Of a stretch of DNA of 64,000 nt, positions 11,151-22,368 are shown in pieces. How positions within the stretch are numbered: the first letter of the stretch is position 1; each line of letters opens with the position of its first letter. Where the stretch lies: assembly GCA_916613615.1 (NCBI GenBank), contig OU744723.1, positions 62,070,239 through 62,134,238 on the forward strand, written 5' to 3'. The notes beneath the pieces are model-generated. The model was given only the letters and a program-made list of their open reading frames with translations. It was not told the DNA's origin and did not search any database. The position numbers were made by a program, and so were the translations under genes. Source of the DNA: Steromphala cineraria (lineage: Eukaryota; Mollusca; Gastropoda; Trochida; Trochidae).

Positions 11151-11324
11151 CATCTCACTTGGGATCGAGAATAACACCTAATAAATGGTCCTATATAAGA
11201 TACAAATATAGACTGTCATTTCCGTCTGTGGACTGTTAGAGTATACAGCAGACTTTTGTTTGAATATGAGATGAAATATCACGATCAACATCTTAGGAAA
11301 AATCTGTTTTGTCGACAAAAATAA

Positions 11325-12525
11325 ATAAAGTCAGATTATACTAATTAGAATTATAAGTAGATCTTGTTTAGATATTTTCTGAATTTGTAAATAAGAAAAG
11401 TTTAAGTTATATGTTATACTTCTACTTTATGACTGTTGGCAAAATGTCAGTTAGAATATTGAACTATCAATTTTTTTGAAAAAGTGAGTGATATATGTTT
11501 GAAAAGACTTTTATTGTATTTGTATTGACATAATATGAAAAATAAATACACATTTGTACACTTTTGAAACTCTTTAGAACAATAAAAACCAGTCTAAGTA
11601 AACCTAGCCTCATTATTCTCAGTTTCACTCCTATACAGAGTCTAGAAAGTTCTAGTAGAGGGTCGCGTCAGCCTACGTAACGAATTGACTACTAGTAATC
11701 AGAACTCATCTTACCAAGCCACAATAGTCTGCCTTCGCATGTATAACGTTGGAAGGTCGTAGGTCGCAGAAAGTTCGGCTGACGCGACCCTCTACTAGGA
11801 CTTTTTAGACTCTGTATAGGAGTGTAACAAATAATATTGAGGCTAGGTTTACTTAGACTGAATAAAAACTCAATTCTAGTCACCAAGAATGACTCTCCAT
11901 TACCCGAGCGTGTTGAGTGAAGCGGACGTAAATGGTTCCTTATCCGCCATGTAACAAACAAACTCTTTTTAAAGTTTTTACCTAATATCTGCTTCTAAAT
12001 GTAATTATTGTATTTATCTGTATATAACATGAAAAACAAGACCACACTTGAATACTTTTAAACACTGTTTCACATCTTGAGTCGTGTCTTATTTTTTATA
12101 TGAATAGACATATATTAAAATAATATCAAAAGCTCTTCAATAAAATTTTAATCAAAACTTGGACATTACGTCATCAATACACCCATTATATTCTCAGTGA
12201 AGAATTTTAACATGTCATTTGCCATATTTGAATATTAATGTATTTGAGATGAGTTTTGTTTACTATACTTTTGAATAGAACATTTATAATCTGTGCATGG
12301 CCAAAACTAAAATAATGCCCTATGACAAAGAAACAACTTTGGAATATTTGTTTTAAATTATTGCCGATGTTTCTATCATTACATAACATGAAAAACAAGA
12401 CCCTATTTCCATAATTTCAAAGACAGTTTATACCTAGTACTTACAAAATCTCAAACATGAAAACGATCGCTAGGATATTGATTTATTTATCACCTGTAAT
12501 CATGAAATGTTTCTCAACAACATGG
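11325..12525 (+). repeat. Dispersed repeat B, copy 1
   Basis: Homologous in inverted orientation to 24990-25915. The match is interrupted only by the 271-bp MITE at 11590-11860. AT-rich, no coding capacity seen. In the second copy this sequence directly follows the stop of the SPRY-like exon, so it may include 3-prime UTR sequence there. Confidence 0.8.
11590..11860. mobile_element. 271-bp MITE with about 83-bp inverted repeats (9-bp target duplication)
   Basis: The ends start CAGTCTAAGTAAACCTAG on both strands, and the inverted repeats extend about 83 bp to GGGTCGCGTCAGCC, leaving a spacer of about 105 bp. AATAAAAAC flanks both sides (11581-11589 and 11861-11869). Repeat B copy 2 has a single AATAAAAAC at the corresponding place (about 25640-25650 on minus), an empty site. 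A 9-bp duplication with long terminal repeats points to Mutator-like (MULE) mobilisation. Confidence 0.87.
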
Positions 12526-12529
12526 GTGA

Positions 12530-15360
12530 TGGAATAACTGTAATATTGAGATAAAATGTCAACGAAGAAATTCAACATTCATTGTTCTGAATACATTAAA
12601 ATACAGCAGAGACGTAACTCCATTGTGTCAATCGTACATTATCCTTCAGGAATCTACTGCGACTCAATGGGAAGTAAAGATTTTTGAGACGGTCCATTCG
12701 ACGTTCTCATTATAAGTTGGCATAATGTGATTACGTAACATTCCATTTCATTTTCGTTGAAAAACAAAATAACACGTTGAGATTAAGCAATTTTATTGAA
12801 CTCATGTTTGACACAACGTGGACAATTTCCATTGAAAATGTAACCTTGTCAAGCGTTGTTCTCTAAATACATCTTATGTATATCGCAGTACCTCTGGTAT
12901 CCATCGTCAGCCTCAATCGTGGTGTTTTGTGTTAGTCTGCCGTTGTTAGGACGAAATTAATTCCAAGAAGATTCAGAAGTGTTTTCAGTATCTTCTGATG
13001 ATTCTCTCTCACAAGTATATTCCAAGTCAAAATAACAGTTTCCTTCTCTAAGTAGAATATGTTAGAGATATCCAATCAAACCACATTTCACACAGTTGTC
13101 GATGTCAAAATTCCGAGTAATACTATCGTTCACTTTTCGGATGAATCTTCTCCTCTGCAGTTATTTCTTTTAATGTTTTCTTGAAAGAACGTCTCTTCAT
13201 GGCATTATTAGGTTTTCCTACTTCGTCCCAGTTTTGCATGTTTATACAGTCCATTGTTCCCGTCTTTGTTCTCTTGGAAAATCTGGAAAACAAACAAAAT
13301 TATTATCAACTCTTGTTCAGAAAATGTTCGAACTCTGCACTTACCTTGTTTAGTTTGGTTGACAATTTAGCAAAAGTAGAGTGACAGCATTCCTGTAGTT
13401 CAGTCCCTTTTAAATATCCTAATATATATGTTAAAAACTTAGAATTTGGATAATATGCAACATGAAAATCAAATTAATTTAGAATCACTTTCTTGTATAG
13501 AGACTTATTCACCTTTATCAAACAAAACATAACACTAACCTTAATCATCAGTATAGTAGATAGAAATAAACTTACCGTATTCAACGGGTCATGTTGGTTT
13601 CACTCGTTGGCACTGCATACCGACCGTTGCTTCCTTTGAATTCATTTGGATCATGCGATGATATTCGGTCGTCATTCCATGATATAATTTAGTCTTCGGC
13701 GTACATACATGTGGGGTAACATGGGGCAGGAAGCCCACTCTAAAGAAGAGCCAATGGCATTACCATCTGAACAGATATTCTGGCTGCTTCTTTGAATTTA
13801 ATAATATACGATTTGTGCATCCGCAATTAATAACAGATTCGTTTCAAACTAGAACATCACCATTTTACATACAATTCACTTTTAATAGTTTTTACTAATC
13901 GGCCTTTTTGCCCCGTGCATGGGGCAAGACGCCTAAAGGTAGGGGGCAAGAAGCCTACACTGGGCCTATTGCCCCATTTCATTTTTTAAATTATTAATTA
14001 ATTTAAACAGTTGCTTAATAACCTAAACATAGAATAAAATATGTAAACAGTAATTTTAATGATTTGATTATTTCAAGGTTAATACTTTAAATTGGTCTAC
14101 CTATGGTATTAAGGCATTGGCATACCTCTAAGTATTGGTTTTTTTCATATTTTAGTAATAAAAATATTTCTTGGGAAAAAAGAAAAAAACCCAGTTATAT
14201 ATATTGACAGAAATCTTTCCTAGTATAAACTCGGACTGAAAAAACAACGACACTCTTACTCTATGCGTTGGTATAATACATATAGGTATATGTATCTTTA
14301 GCTGATAAATATGTATTGGTTAAAATTGTTTATTTTCAACTGAATATATGAAGCTCGGGTTAAGTCACTGTTTGTGTCATTGGTCAAAAAGTTGGTAAAG
14401 GTGATGGAAAACTCAGATTGTAAGGCTTCATCCAAGTTGTCACGATAAAGCATTAAATTTCCAAGTTGAGTGACATCGTTTTGCTCACTTTTAGTGGCGT
14501 TACTGCATAGACAAGTAATTATCGTTCTTGTCAATTAAAGATTTCTTTTTGATTCTCTTTAAATCTTTATTTTAATTTCATTCTATATCAAATCAATAAT
14601 TATTCAATTCCCCGGAAATTAGGATGAAGGATTATTTCATATAAAAAAAAAATAAAAAAAATAACATTGACATATTCAAAACATATTCTCTGACACTACA
14701 AGGCTGATAGATGTTGGTGTCCTGTAAACTGATGATGACATCGAAATAATTGGGTAAACTCAATCTGAAACCTTGTATATCGTTCATTTCTTGGCACAAA
14801 TGTACACAATGAAATCCTAAACAACCCATCTAAATAAAGCTGTAAAGAAATTAATCTTGTAAGCAACAAGTGACTTTTGTATTTCACTCAATCACATTAA
14901 AATGTTTGTGTACTTCATATAACTCTATGGTTTTACAACGAAGAATACATAACGTACATACATACATTTAGTAAAATATTAATGTTGTAGAATAAAGAAA
15001 ATGTTATAAATATATAGATATCATTAAATTACAGACTCTGTATCGGTTAAGCCAAAAGAAATCATTTTTTGAAATGTTACTTTTCGTAAATATCACTTGG
15101 GGTAAAACGTCCACACTATGAGGTAAAAAGCCCATATGGACTCTTTGCCCCAAATACAGGTAGGCGTTTAACCCCAAAGTGCGACACATTTGCACACGTG
15201 GCTTGGACGCCGCCATTACCGATTTTGACCAATGGGGTCATTTTGACGTTATACATCAAATAGTTTTAAATTTTGAAAAGTCATAGACAGGTGACGACAA
15301 CAGCGTATCTACCAGCCCTAAATTACAAATAATAGGCAAGAAACCAATGTCATGAAATAA
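12530..15360. other. AT-rich spacer with scattered GGGGCAAGA/GCCCA motifs, no gene seen
   Basis: No supported ORF. Short GC-richer islands at about 13720-13745, 13905-13975 and 15095-15195 share the words GGGGCAAGA, GCCCA and GGGGTAA. In some frames they would encode GFLPH-like peptides, but none has an open exon. Confidence 0.5.
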
Positions 15361-15363
15361 AAA

Positions 15364-16507
15364 ATAGAGCCATTGGCTCTGTAGCTCATCAGGCTTCATC
15401 ATCAATTATGCTTTAGAGTGTGGCCAATGTGATTCCCCCCTTTGTAGAGGCCACAGGGTCACCAATCATAAAATTAAGTATATAGGCGACAAGTTTCAGC
15501 TTTCTAGGCCTTATACTTCAGGAGAAGAAGATGAAAATAGATTTGAAGGACCCTCCTGTTGCCTTTATTAGGGGTCACAGGGCCACCAAAGCTACAATTT
15601 ATAATCCTCATTAGTCAAGGAGTCTGTACACAAAGTTTCAGCTTTCTAGGCCTCATGGTTCTGGAGAAGAAGATGAAAATAGGTTTTTAGGGCGTGGCCC
15701 CTGTGGCCCTTATTAGGGGTCACAGTGCCACCAAAGCTACAATTCATAATCCTCACTAGTCATGGAGTCTGTACACAAAGTTTCAGCTTTCTAGGCCTCA
15801 TGGTTCTGGAGAAGAAGATGAAAATAGGTTTTTAGGGCGTGGCCCCTGTGGCCCTTATTAGGGGTCACAGGGCCACCAAAGCTACAATTTATAATCCTCA
15901 CTAGTCAAGGAGTCTGTACACAAAGTTTCAGCTTCCTAGGCCTCATGGTTCTGGAGAAGATGAAAATAGGTTTGTAGGGCGTGGCCCTTTTTAGGGGTCA
16001 CAGGACCACCAAAGCTACAATTTATAATCCTCACTTGTCAAGGAGTCTGTACACAAAGTTTCAGCTTTCTAGGCCTCATGGTTCTGGAGAAGAAGATGAA
16101 AATAGGTTTGTAGGGCGTGGCCCCTGTGGCCCTTATTAGGGGTCACAGGGCCACCAAAGCTACAATTTATAATCTTCACTAGTCAAGGAGTCTGTACACA
16201 AAGTTTCAGCTTCCTAGGCCTCATGGTTCTGGAGAAGAAGATGAAAATAGGTTTTTAGAGTGTGGCCCCTGTGGCCCTTATTAGGGGTCACAGGGCCACC
16301 AAAGCTACAATTTATAATCCTCACTAGTCAAGGAGTCTGTACACAAAGTTTCAGCTTTCTAGGCCTTATGGTTCTGGAGAAGAAGTTGAAATTCCACAAA
16401 GTTTACGGACGGATGGACGGACGGACGGACGGACGGACGGACGGACGGACGCCGGACACCATGCCATACCATAAGCCCATCGGGACTTACAGGCCAGATG
16501 AGCTAAA
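15364..16507 (+). mobile_element. Pearl-like element, 145-bp monomer family
   Basis: Ends contain TAGCTCATC followed by WGGC (TAGCTCATCAGGC at 15382; on minus TAGCTCATCTGGC from 16505). Between them lie about six monomers of 145 bp, anchored by GGAGTCTGTAC at about 15619, 15764, 15909, 16042, 16187 and 16332; one unit is 12 bp short. A GGAC microsatellite follows (about 16408-16450), then a 55-bp right end. Fragments of the same family sit at 1150-1336, 6815-6910 and 45223-46110. Short ORFs here follow the repeat and are not genes. Confidence 0.8.
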
Positions 16508-16519
16508 AAGGTAACGTCG

Positions 16520-17560
16520 TGGGGAAAGTGGGAAATTTCACAAATCTCGTCGGCGGAAACGAAAACTGAGGTTCTCAACATCATTTAAAGACTGTAGTTA
16601 TGGTATCTTTTTTTATTTCAGCCATGGGCGTTTTACCCGCACTGGGCCTCTTGCCCCATGTTACCCTGCATGAAAACAATTTGTCCCTTTCTGTGAGGCT
16701 TGTGTTGAAACCTCATCGTCTGATGAAATATCATCAAATTGAAGATACTCGGACGTTTTTCCCTCCAGAAGCACCAACTTACCGCACATAATGTCAAGGT
16801 ATAACAATTACAACGTCCCTTATATACTAAACCCAAACGATTACTCTCGTTTAGAATCATTTCCACGTGCACTAAAAATGTACTGACACTATAGTTGGGT
16901 CGCACGTGCATTAAGATTGTTCTGGCCAGTGGTTTTGACGCGTACGTTTTGAACAGTTTTTACGTGCATTAAGAATGTACTGGTTTGTCAGAACTTTTTA
17001 TTGAAGCATGCCTCTTGTTTGATTGAATCTATGTAAAATTTGAGTATTTATCGCATAAAGCCAACGTTGAATGTTTATAAAAACCTAGGCTGTATTTTAA
17101 GTCAGATAACATAGCCTACGCGTAACCGTCCATACGCGGCTCGTACATTCTTTTTTACGAATGGACTTGTATGTTATCCTTAACAGAAATACGTTCTACA
17201 GGTGGAGATAACAAGAATATAGATTCTAACATGACACGAAACTATTTTGAAAATACTGCATCCTGATTGGTTATTCATTAACATTTTGGGGTAATTATTT
17301 CGCCGATAATCACCTCTAAATATTTACCACCGCTTTACATTCCTCAGCGCACGCGTATACAATTTGCACTCGGCGACTTTCTATTTACAATAAGACATGT
17401 TGGCGGCGACACTTTAAATTTCAACATCAAAAACTTTCAAAACACCTAAATTTTTTAATCGAATAACGAGGTTTGTGGTTCCTGTAAGAAGTGAATATAG
17501 ATTATTGACCAACTATTTATTTCAATGTATCTATTTCAGACTACATATCAAATATGTGGT
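16520..17560. other. Spacer without recognised gene
   Basis: AT-rich with a few CG-containing stretches. It includes one more TTGCCCCATGTTACCC-like motif at about 16650. I see no exon with a sustained frame. Confidence 0.4.
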
Positions 17561-17564
17561 ACAC

Positions 17565-18160
17565 ATATTATATGGTCCTGTGGCATTTCGAGGAGTTCGG
17601 GGGATGGGACCTTTGGGTAAATCATTCAGATTTAAATGATTAAAAATGTATTGTCAAGTAAGTAACATTCATTATTCTCTGAATACAAGAAATACGTTTT
17701 ACAGGTGGAGATAGCATGAATATAGATTTTATCATATGGTCCTGCGGCATTTCGAGGAATTCGGGGGATGGGACCATATATGATTCCAGGGCACTATTGG
17801 TAAATCATTCAGATTTAAATGATTACAAATTTATTGTCAACGATGGCTTTCAACAATAACAATGTTGTGAAATGAGCGTTGTATACAAACACGTAAAACA
17901 AATTTGGCTTGTAAGGAGAGATTTTATGTAAAAGAGCAGAAATAGGCCTACCCACATTTGAGACCTAGTAAATAAGTTTGAGGAAGAAGCGTGAAGGAGT
18001 GAACTTTTGTTCCATAATATTGTACAGGCAACACTGACTGTGTGATTGACCTTCATGCGATAAAACAAACTTCATAGAGAGACACGTTTCTTAACCCAAT
18101 TTAAAAAAAGACTAATTCAACTGAGGATGATCCTATATGAGAGGGATTCTCCTAAACGCA
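17565..18160 (+). repeat. Dispersed repeat A, copy 2, left half
   Basis: The part from 17657 matches 10625-10958. An internal direct duplication of about 165 bp (GGCATTTCGAGGA blocks at about 17582 and 17747) is extra relative to the other copy. The right half of the repeat lies at 24772-24990, beyond the inserted transposon. Confidence 0.75.
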
Positions 18161-18222
18161 ATACGCCCTTCTCACGCAACCCGCTAAAAAACTTCAAAAC
18201 GAGGCTCGGTATACAAACAGAA

Positions 18223-20920
18223 ATGGCGCTACACTGCTGTGTGCCGACTTGTACAAATGATTCACGTTATCAATCTGGAAGTAGTTTATCGTTTCACAAC
18301 ATCCCAAAGGACCAAGACATACGCAAACGCTGGATAATAGGCATCAGACGCGACGAGGGACCATTTTTCAAGGTAAATGAGATGTTAAATGTATTTTCAT
18401 GTTGTGTATTGGCGAATTCTCTAAAAGGTGCCCGGTTTTCGCGCACAATGTCAGTAGGCTATTGATAATCAAAATGACAGATTGGTTACTAGTAAAGAGT
18501 TACGTTTAGATTTAAGATAACTGTAAAGAAAACATACCTCCCCTTATAAGGTCAAAGTAATAAATATTTTGTGTTTTAGGTAATTCAAACGATCTTATTC
18601 TAGGCCTACTGCTGATTATTTTCCGAAAAGTGTTGTTATGGCCGAAAATTACAAAATTGGATAAACTTACGTGAGACACGTATATTTGTAATTTTTTTAC
18701 CCATTGACACAACATGAGTCAATATTCAAATACACGTGCTATATAAAACATAAATGGGTAAAAAAAAAACCCTCAATATTCGAATTTCAAAAATCATTTG
18801 CCTATAATTGACCGGACGATATGACCTTAATCATTTATATAAATATATAAATGGTAACATAATTGTATTTCACTTGAAACAAGACTTCTTTATTGTTGCC
18901 AAATAACACGTTTTACGACAAGAAGTAGAGTATGTTGTTATTTTTTGTTAATATTATTAAAGTTATGAATATTAATGCAATAGACATTTCAATTAATTAT
19001 TTTTGATTTCCTGCTACCAGTATTTTTGCTTCCATGAATCGGATAATCCTACAAATGAAAGAGGAAAATCCACATGACATTACATAATGATGGTAAGCTT
19101 TTTTTTTTAAAGATATGTTCATTGACTGTAAAATAATTTGTCCTTTGTTTTAACTGATTTTGCTTTTTCTTAATACAGATAACAGATTCAACTCATGTGT
19201 GTTCTGCTCACTTCACTGCCGACTCCTATCAGCGGACATTGAGTGGAATAAGGAGATTAAAGAAGGGAGCAGTCCCAACCATTTTCCCTTGGAAGGATCA
19301 GAAAGAGCGACAGCCACCAAGAAAGCGAGCAAGAAGGTTTGTAACTTGAATTATGATTAAAATATTGTGTTTGTGTAAACAGGGGTCAAAACAAGATTTG
19401 TTACATACTAGTCATTCAGACACAAACAGATTCCTGAGACTAACACATTTAAATAAAAATATTACCTAAAAAATTAATTAGACCATTTCAGACTACCTGT
19501 TACTGTAGTGACATTCTACGAGCCTAACATAATTTCCACTAGGCATCGGCTACGGGTTACTTCAAGTCCTGGTAAATCATGGATCCAGGTTTTTATTGTG
19601 ACGTCTAAAATTATTTGTTTACAACTTATAATTTCCTTATTATTGTAATAACCGTTTAAATTTCAGGAAAATGATCAAATCATTGTATCAATTATGTCAT
19701 GAGTGGTCAAGTAATTTCATTTAATTGCTTTATTTATTATAGCAGGTGTAAGAATAAATATTATTTTTGTCTTTCTTTCCAGCATTTCATATGAGGACAG
19801 CCCAACAGATAATTCCCCACCTAGTTGCAGCAGCAGCAGTGAGGATGTATCTGCCACGCCAGCTCCTATGCCGGATCATGATTATGCTGACCCACCAACT
19901 AACACTGTTGACCAGCTTGAATCTCTGAAGCAATATACAAAGAAATTGGAGGAACAACTTGCATCTGCATGCTCAAAAAGGTTCGGTATTAATCGATTCA
20001 CCCATGATCAAGAATTAATACAGTTTTACACCGGATTTCGTTCTTATGAGGATTTTATTTCAACATTCAATGCACTGAAGCCCACAGCTGTTAATATGGT
20101 GAGATGGAGTCAAGTTCAGAGACAGAGAAGTTCTAATGCCGAAAATTCACAGATGAAAAGTGACATTTTCCGGGATGAATCTATCCAGTTAATTGATCAA
20201 TTTTTCATGTTTTTATGTCGTGTCAGACAGGGCTTTTTTGAGGTTGATTTAGCAGTGAGGTTTGATGTATCTGTCAGTTCAGTGAGTCGTATTTTGGTTA
20301 CTTGGTCCAATTATTTGTATGTCATGCTGGGAATGCTACCAATTTGGAAAGAGAGATCTGATATCAACAAGTCTATGCCAGAGTGTTTTAAGAGGACATA
20401 TCCCAATACCAGAGTGATTTTAGACTGTACAGAGATTAGGGTGCAATCTCCCAGTTCAAAAACAAGAAATTCAGAAATGTATTCAAGTTATAAATCTCAC
20501 TCCACTATGAAAGGACTCGTTGGAATCACACCTGATGGGATGATCAACTTTGTCAGTGCTTTGTACACTGGTTCGGTGTCAGACAAAGAAATTACCAAAC
20601 AGTGTGGAATCTTAGAGTTACTAGATGTTGGAGATGATGTCATGGCAGACAAAGGATTTGTAATTCAAGACCTTCTCACCCCAAAGGGAGCAAAATTGAT
20701 AATTCCTCCTTTTCTTAGAGAAAAGGGAACATTTTCTCGCATGGAAGTGAAAGAAACTCAAGAAATTGCAAGACTTAGGATTCATATCGAGAGAGCCATT
20801 CGAAGATGTAAGGAATATCACATTTTTGACTCCGTCATTCCTCTATCATTAGCAGGATCCATAAATCAAGTTTGGACTGTTTGCTGTTTATTGACAAACT
20901 TTTATGGAAAACTTTTCTAA
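18223..20920 (+). CDS. THAP-domain DDE transposase (ISL2EU type), three exons
   Basis: Exons at 18223-18372, 19179-19336 and 19783-20920 join in frame through GT-AG introns to about 481 residues. Residues 1-90 form a THAP zinc finger: CCVPTC near the start, Trp in RKRWI, the C-x2-H pair in HVCSAHF (about 58-61) and the terminal box AVPTIF (81-86). A Ser-rich linker and a short predicted coiled coil (about 147-172) follow, then an HTH (DVSVSSVSRIL, about 264-274). The DDE_Tnp_4-like nuclease core has Asp in VILDCTE (about 317), Asp in VMADKGF (about 392) and Glu in HIERAIRR (about 439). THAP should bind the terminal repeats and the DDE core should cut and join DNA in the nucleus. The start is the first ATG opening the THAP fold, 60 bases inside the left end of the element. 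Confidence 0.9.
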
Positions 20921-22350
20921 TTCATAAATATGTACTATCACATGTAAAGAAAATGTAAAAAGTGTAAAAAAACAACCAGAGATTATGAATGCTTTTATTA
21001 ACATAAAGTTTGTTATGATCATCTACCAATGCAGATATTGTTTTTCATATTGGATGTAGAACAACTCATGAAATAAGTGCTTACGGTATTTAAGCACAAT
21101 TATTTTGATTCCTTTTATATACAAACATATATTCCAGATGGATCTGAAGTCATTGTTGTTTTTCAGTGTGTTTACCTTCCAAATACAACATTAGACTTTT
21201 CTTTCAACTTAAAAATATGTCATAATAATTTGTGTAATTTATGCAACAAAAAGGGAGGTAATCAATTCTCTTTGCTCTTTGAAATAATGGTATTATTATT
21301 AAATATCCTGATTTACTATGATTATCTGTTTAGATCATGTTGCTGAAATATGTCAACAATGTTTCATTGATTGCTTCCTTGTGCATTGAATTTGCAATTA
21401 TTAACTTTAGAATTTGCAATTGTTAAATTTACAGACACTTGTAAGTGTTTTTATAAGGGCAAGGTAATATTATTTATGAAAATATATTCAAATATATAAA
21501 CACAAAATCTATAATGGTCACCAATCAGAGTACCTAAAGTTTGAAAAACTGATGACATTGTGACTGTTATATGATAATGATCTCTATAGTAAAAGTTTGT
21601 TAGGTTTCATTTTCAAATGAATTAAAATCTCATGATATTATCCTATGAACTAGACAAAAAGAATGTATTATTTCATTGTATCTTTGTGAAATATAGATAT
21701 CACAGCTCTATATTTGTAAATATATATAAATATTGGCAAAATAATGAAAATCTTTAACCATCTGTCATTTTATCCATATGTCCATACAATTTCAATTATG
21801 TGCAATAATTTTGTACAATGCATCAAGTCAATAACATGTTGTTAATCATAGAATTGTAATAATTCGGACATGATGATAAGGTATAAGTGAGAATATATGA
21901 TTGTTGTAATACTTTGCATCCAATTTGTAAAGTTACTTATCACAAGACATTTTATGATTTACCCTGTTATATTTATAAAAATTTTGGAATATTGTCCATA
22001 AAAACTATATACTTTTGCACAACAGGTATACTTCAGATAATATATGATTCTTTTGTTGCATGATAGATATTATAGTTCAATTCAGGATAAACACTTTGGT
22101 CAATTAATGTGCAACACTTGTTTTGAAATGTGATATTCAAAGTTTTATATCTTAATTTTGTCTGATAATTGGTTTCCATTTCAATCCATCATCATTTCCC
22201 AATGAAAAATCATGTCAACATGATAAGACAACAAATAAACTTGAAACTTGTATCATTCACCATTGTTCTTGTGTCATTTTTACATTACAAGGTTAACAAA
22301 TGTGTATGATTTAAAATACAAGTGGCGTTAAAGGTTGACAAGTATTCACA
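20921..22350. other. Convergent intergenic region of the ISL2EU-like element (3-prime UTRs)
   Basis: AT-rich, no coding frame supported. It lies between the stops of the two convergent genes and would be mostly the transposase 3-prime UTR if the poly(A) signal at 22234 is used. Confidence 0.55.
22234..22239 (+). terminator. Candidate poly(A) signal of the THAP transposase
   Basis: AATAAA about 1.3 kb past the transposase stop, followed by GT-rich sequence (about 22263-22275). The facing signal of the nuclease gene lies about 115 bp away. Confidence 0.45.
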
Positions 22351-22356
22351 TTTATT
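22351..22356 (-). terminator. Candidate poly(A) signal of the YqaJ-type nuclease gene
   Basis: TTTATT on plus gives AATAAA on minus, 13 bases past the nuclease stop, implying a very short 3-prime UTR. Confidence 0.5.
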
Positions 22357-22368
22357 GTCACCTGTGGC

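Noticed and set aside
13577..13741. Candidate minus-strand exon between an AG and a GTAAGT
   Set aside because: The splice-like signals are good but all three frames contain stops within the interval.
14720..14755. Hammerhead-ribozyme-like CTGATGA followed by GAAA
   Set aside because: The required stems I and III and the cleavage-site context are not present; the match looks like chance.
16260..16911. ORFs overlapping the 145-bp monomers and GGAC microsatellite
   Set aside because: Their residues (for example TDGR repeats) follow the repeat units and change with frame.
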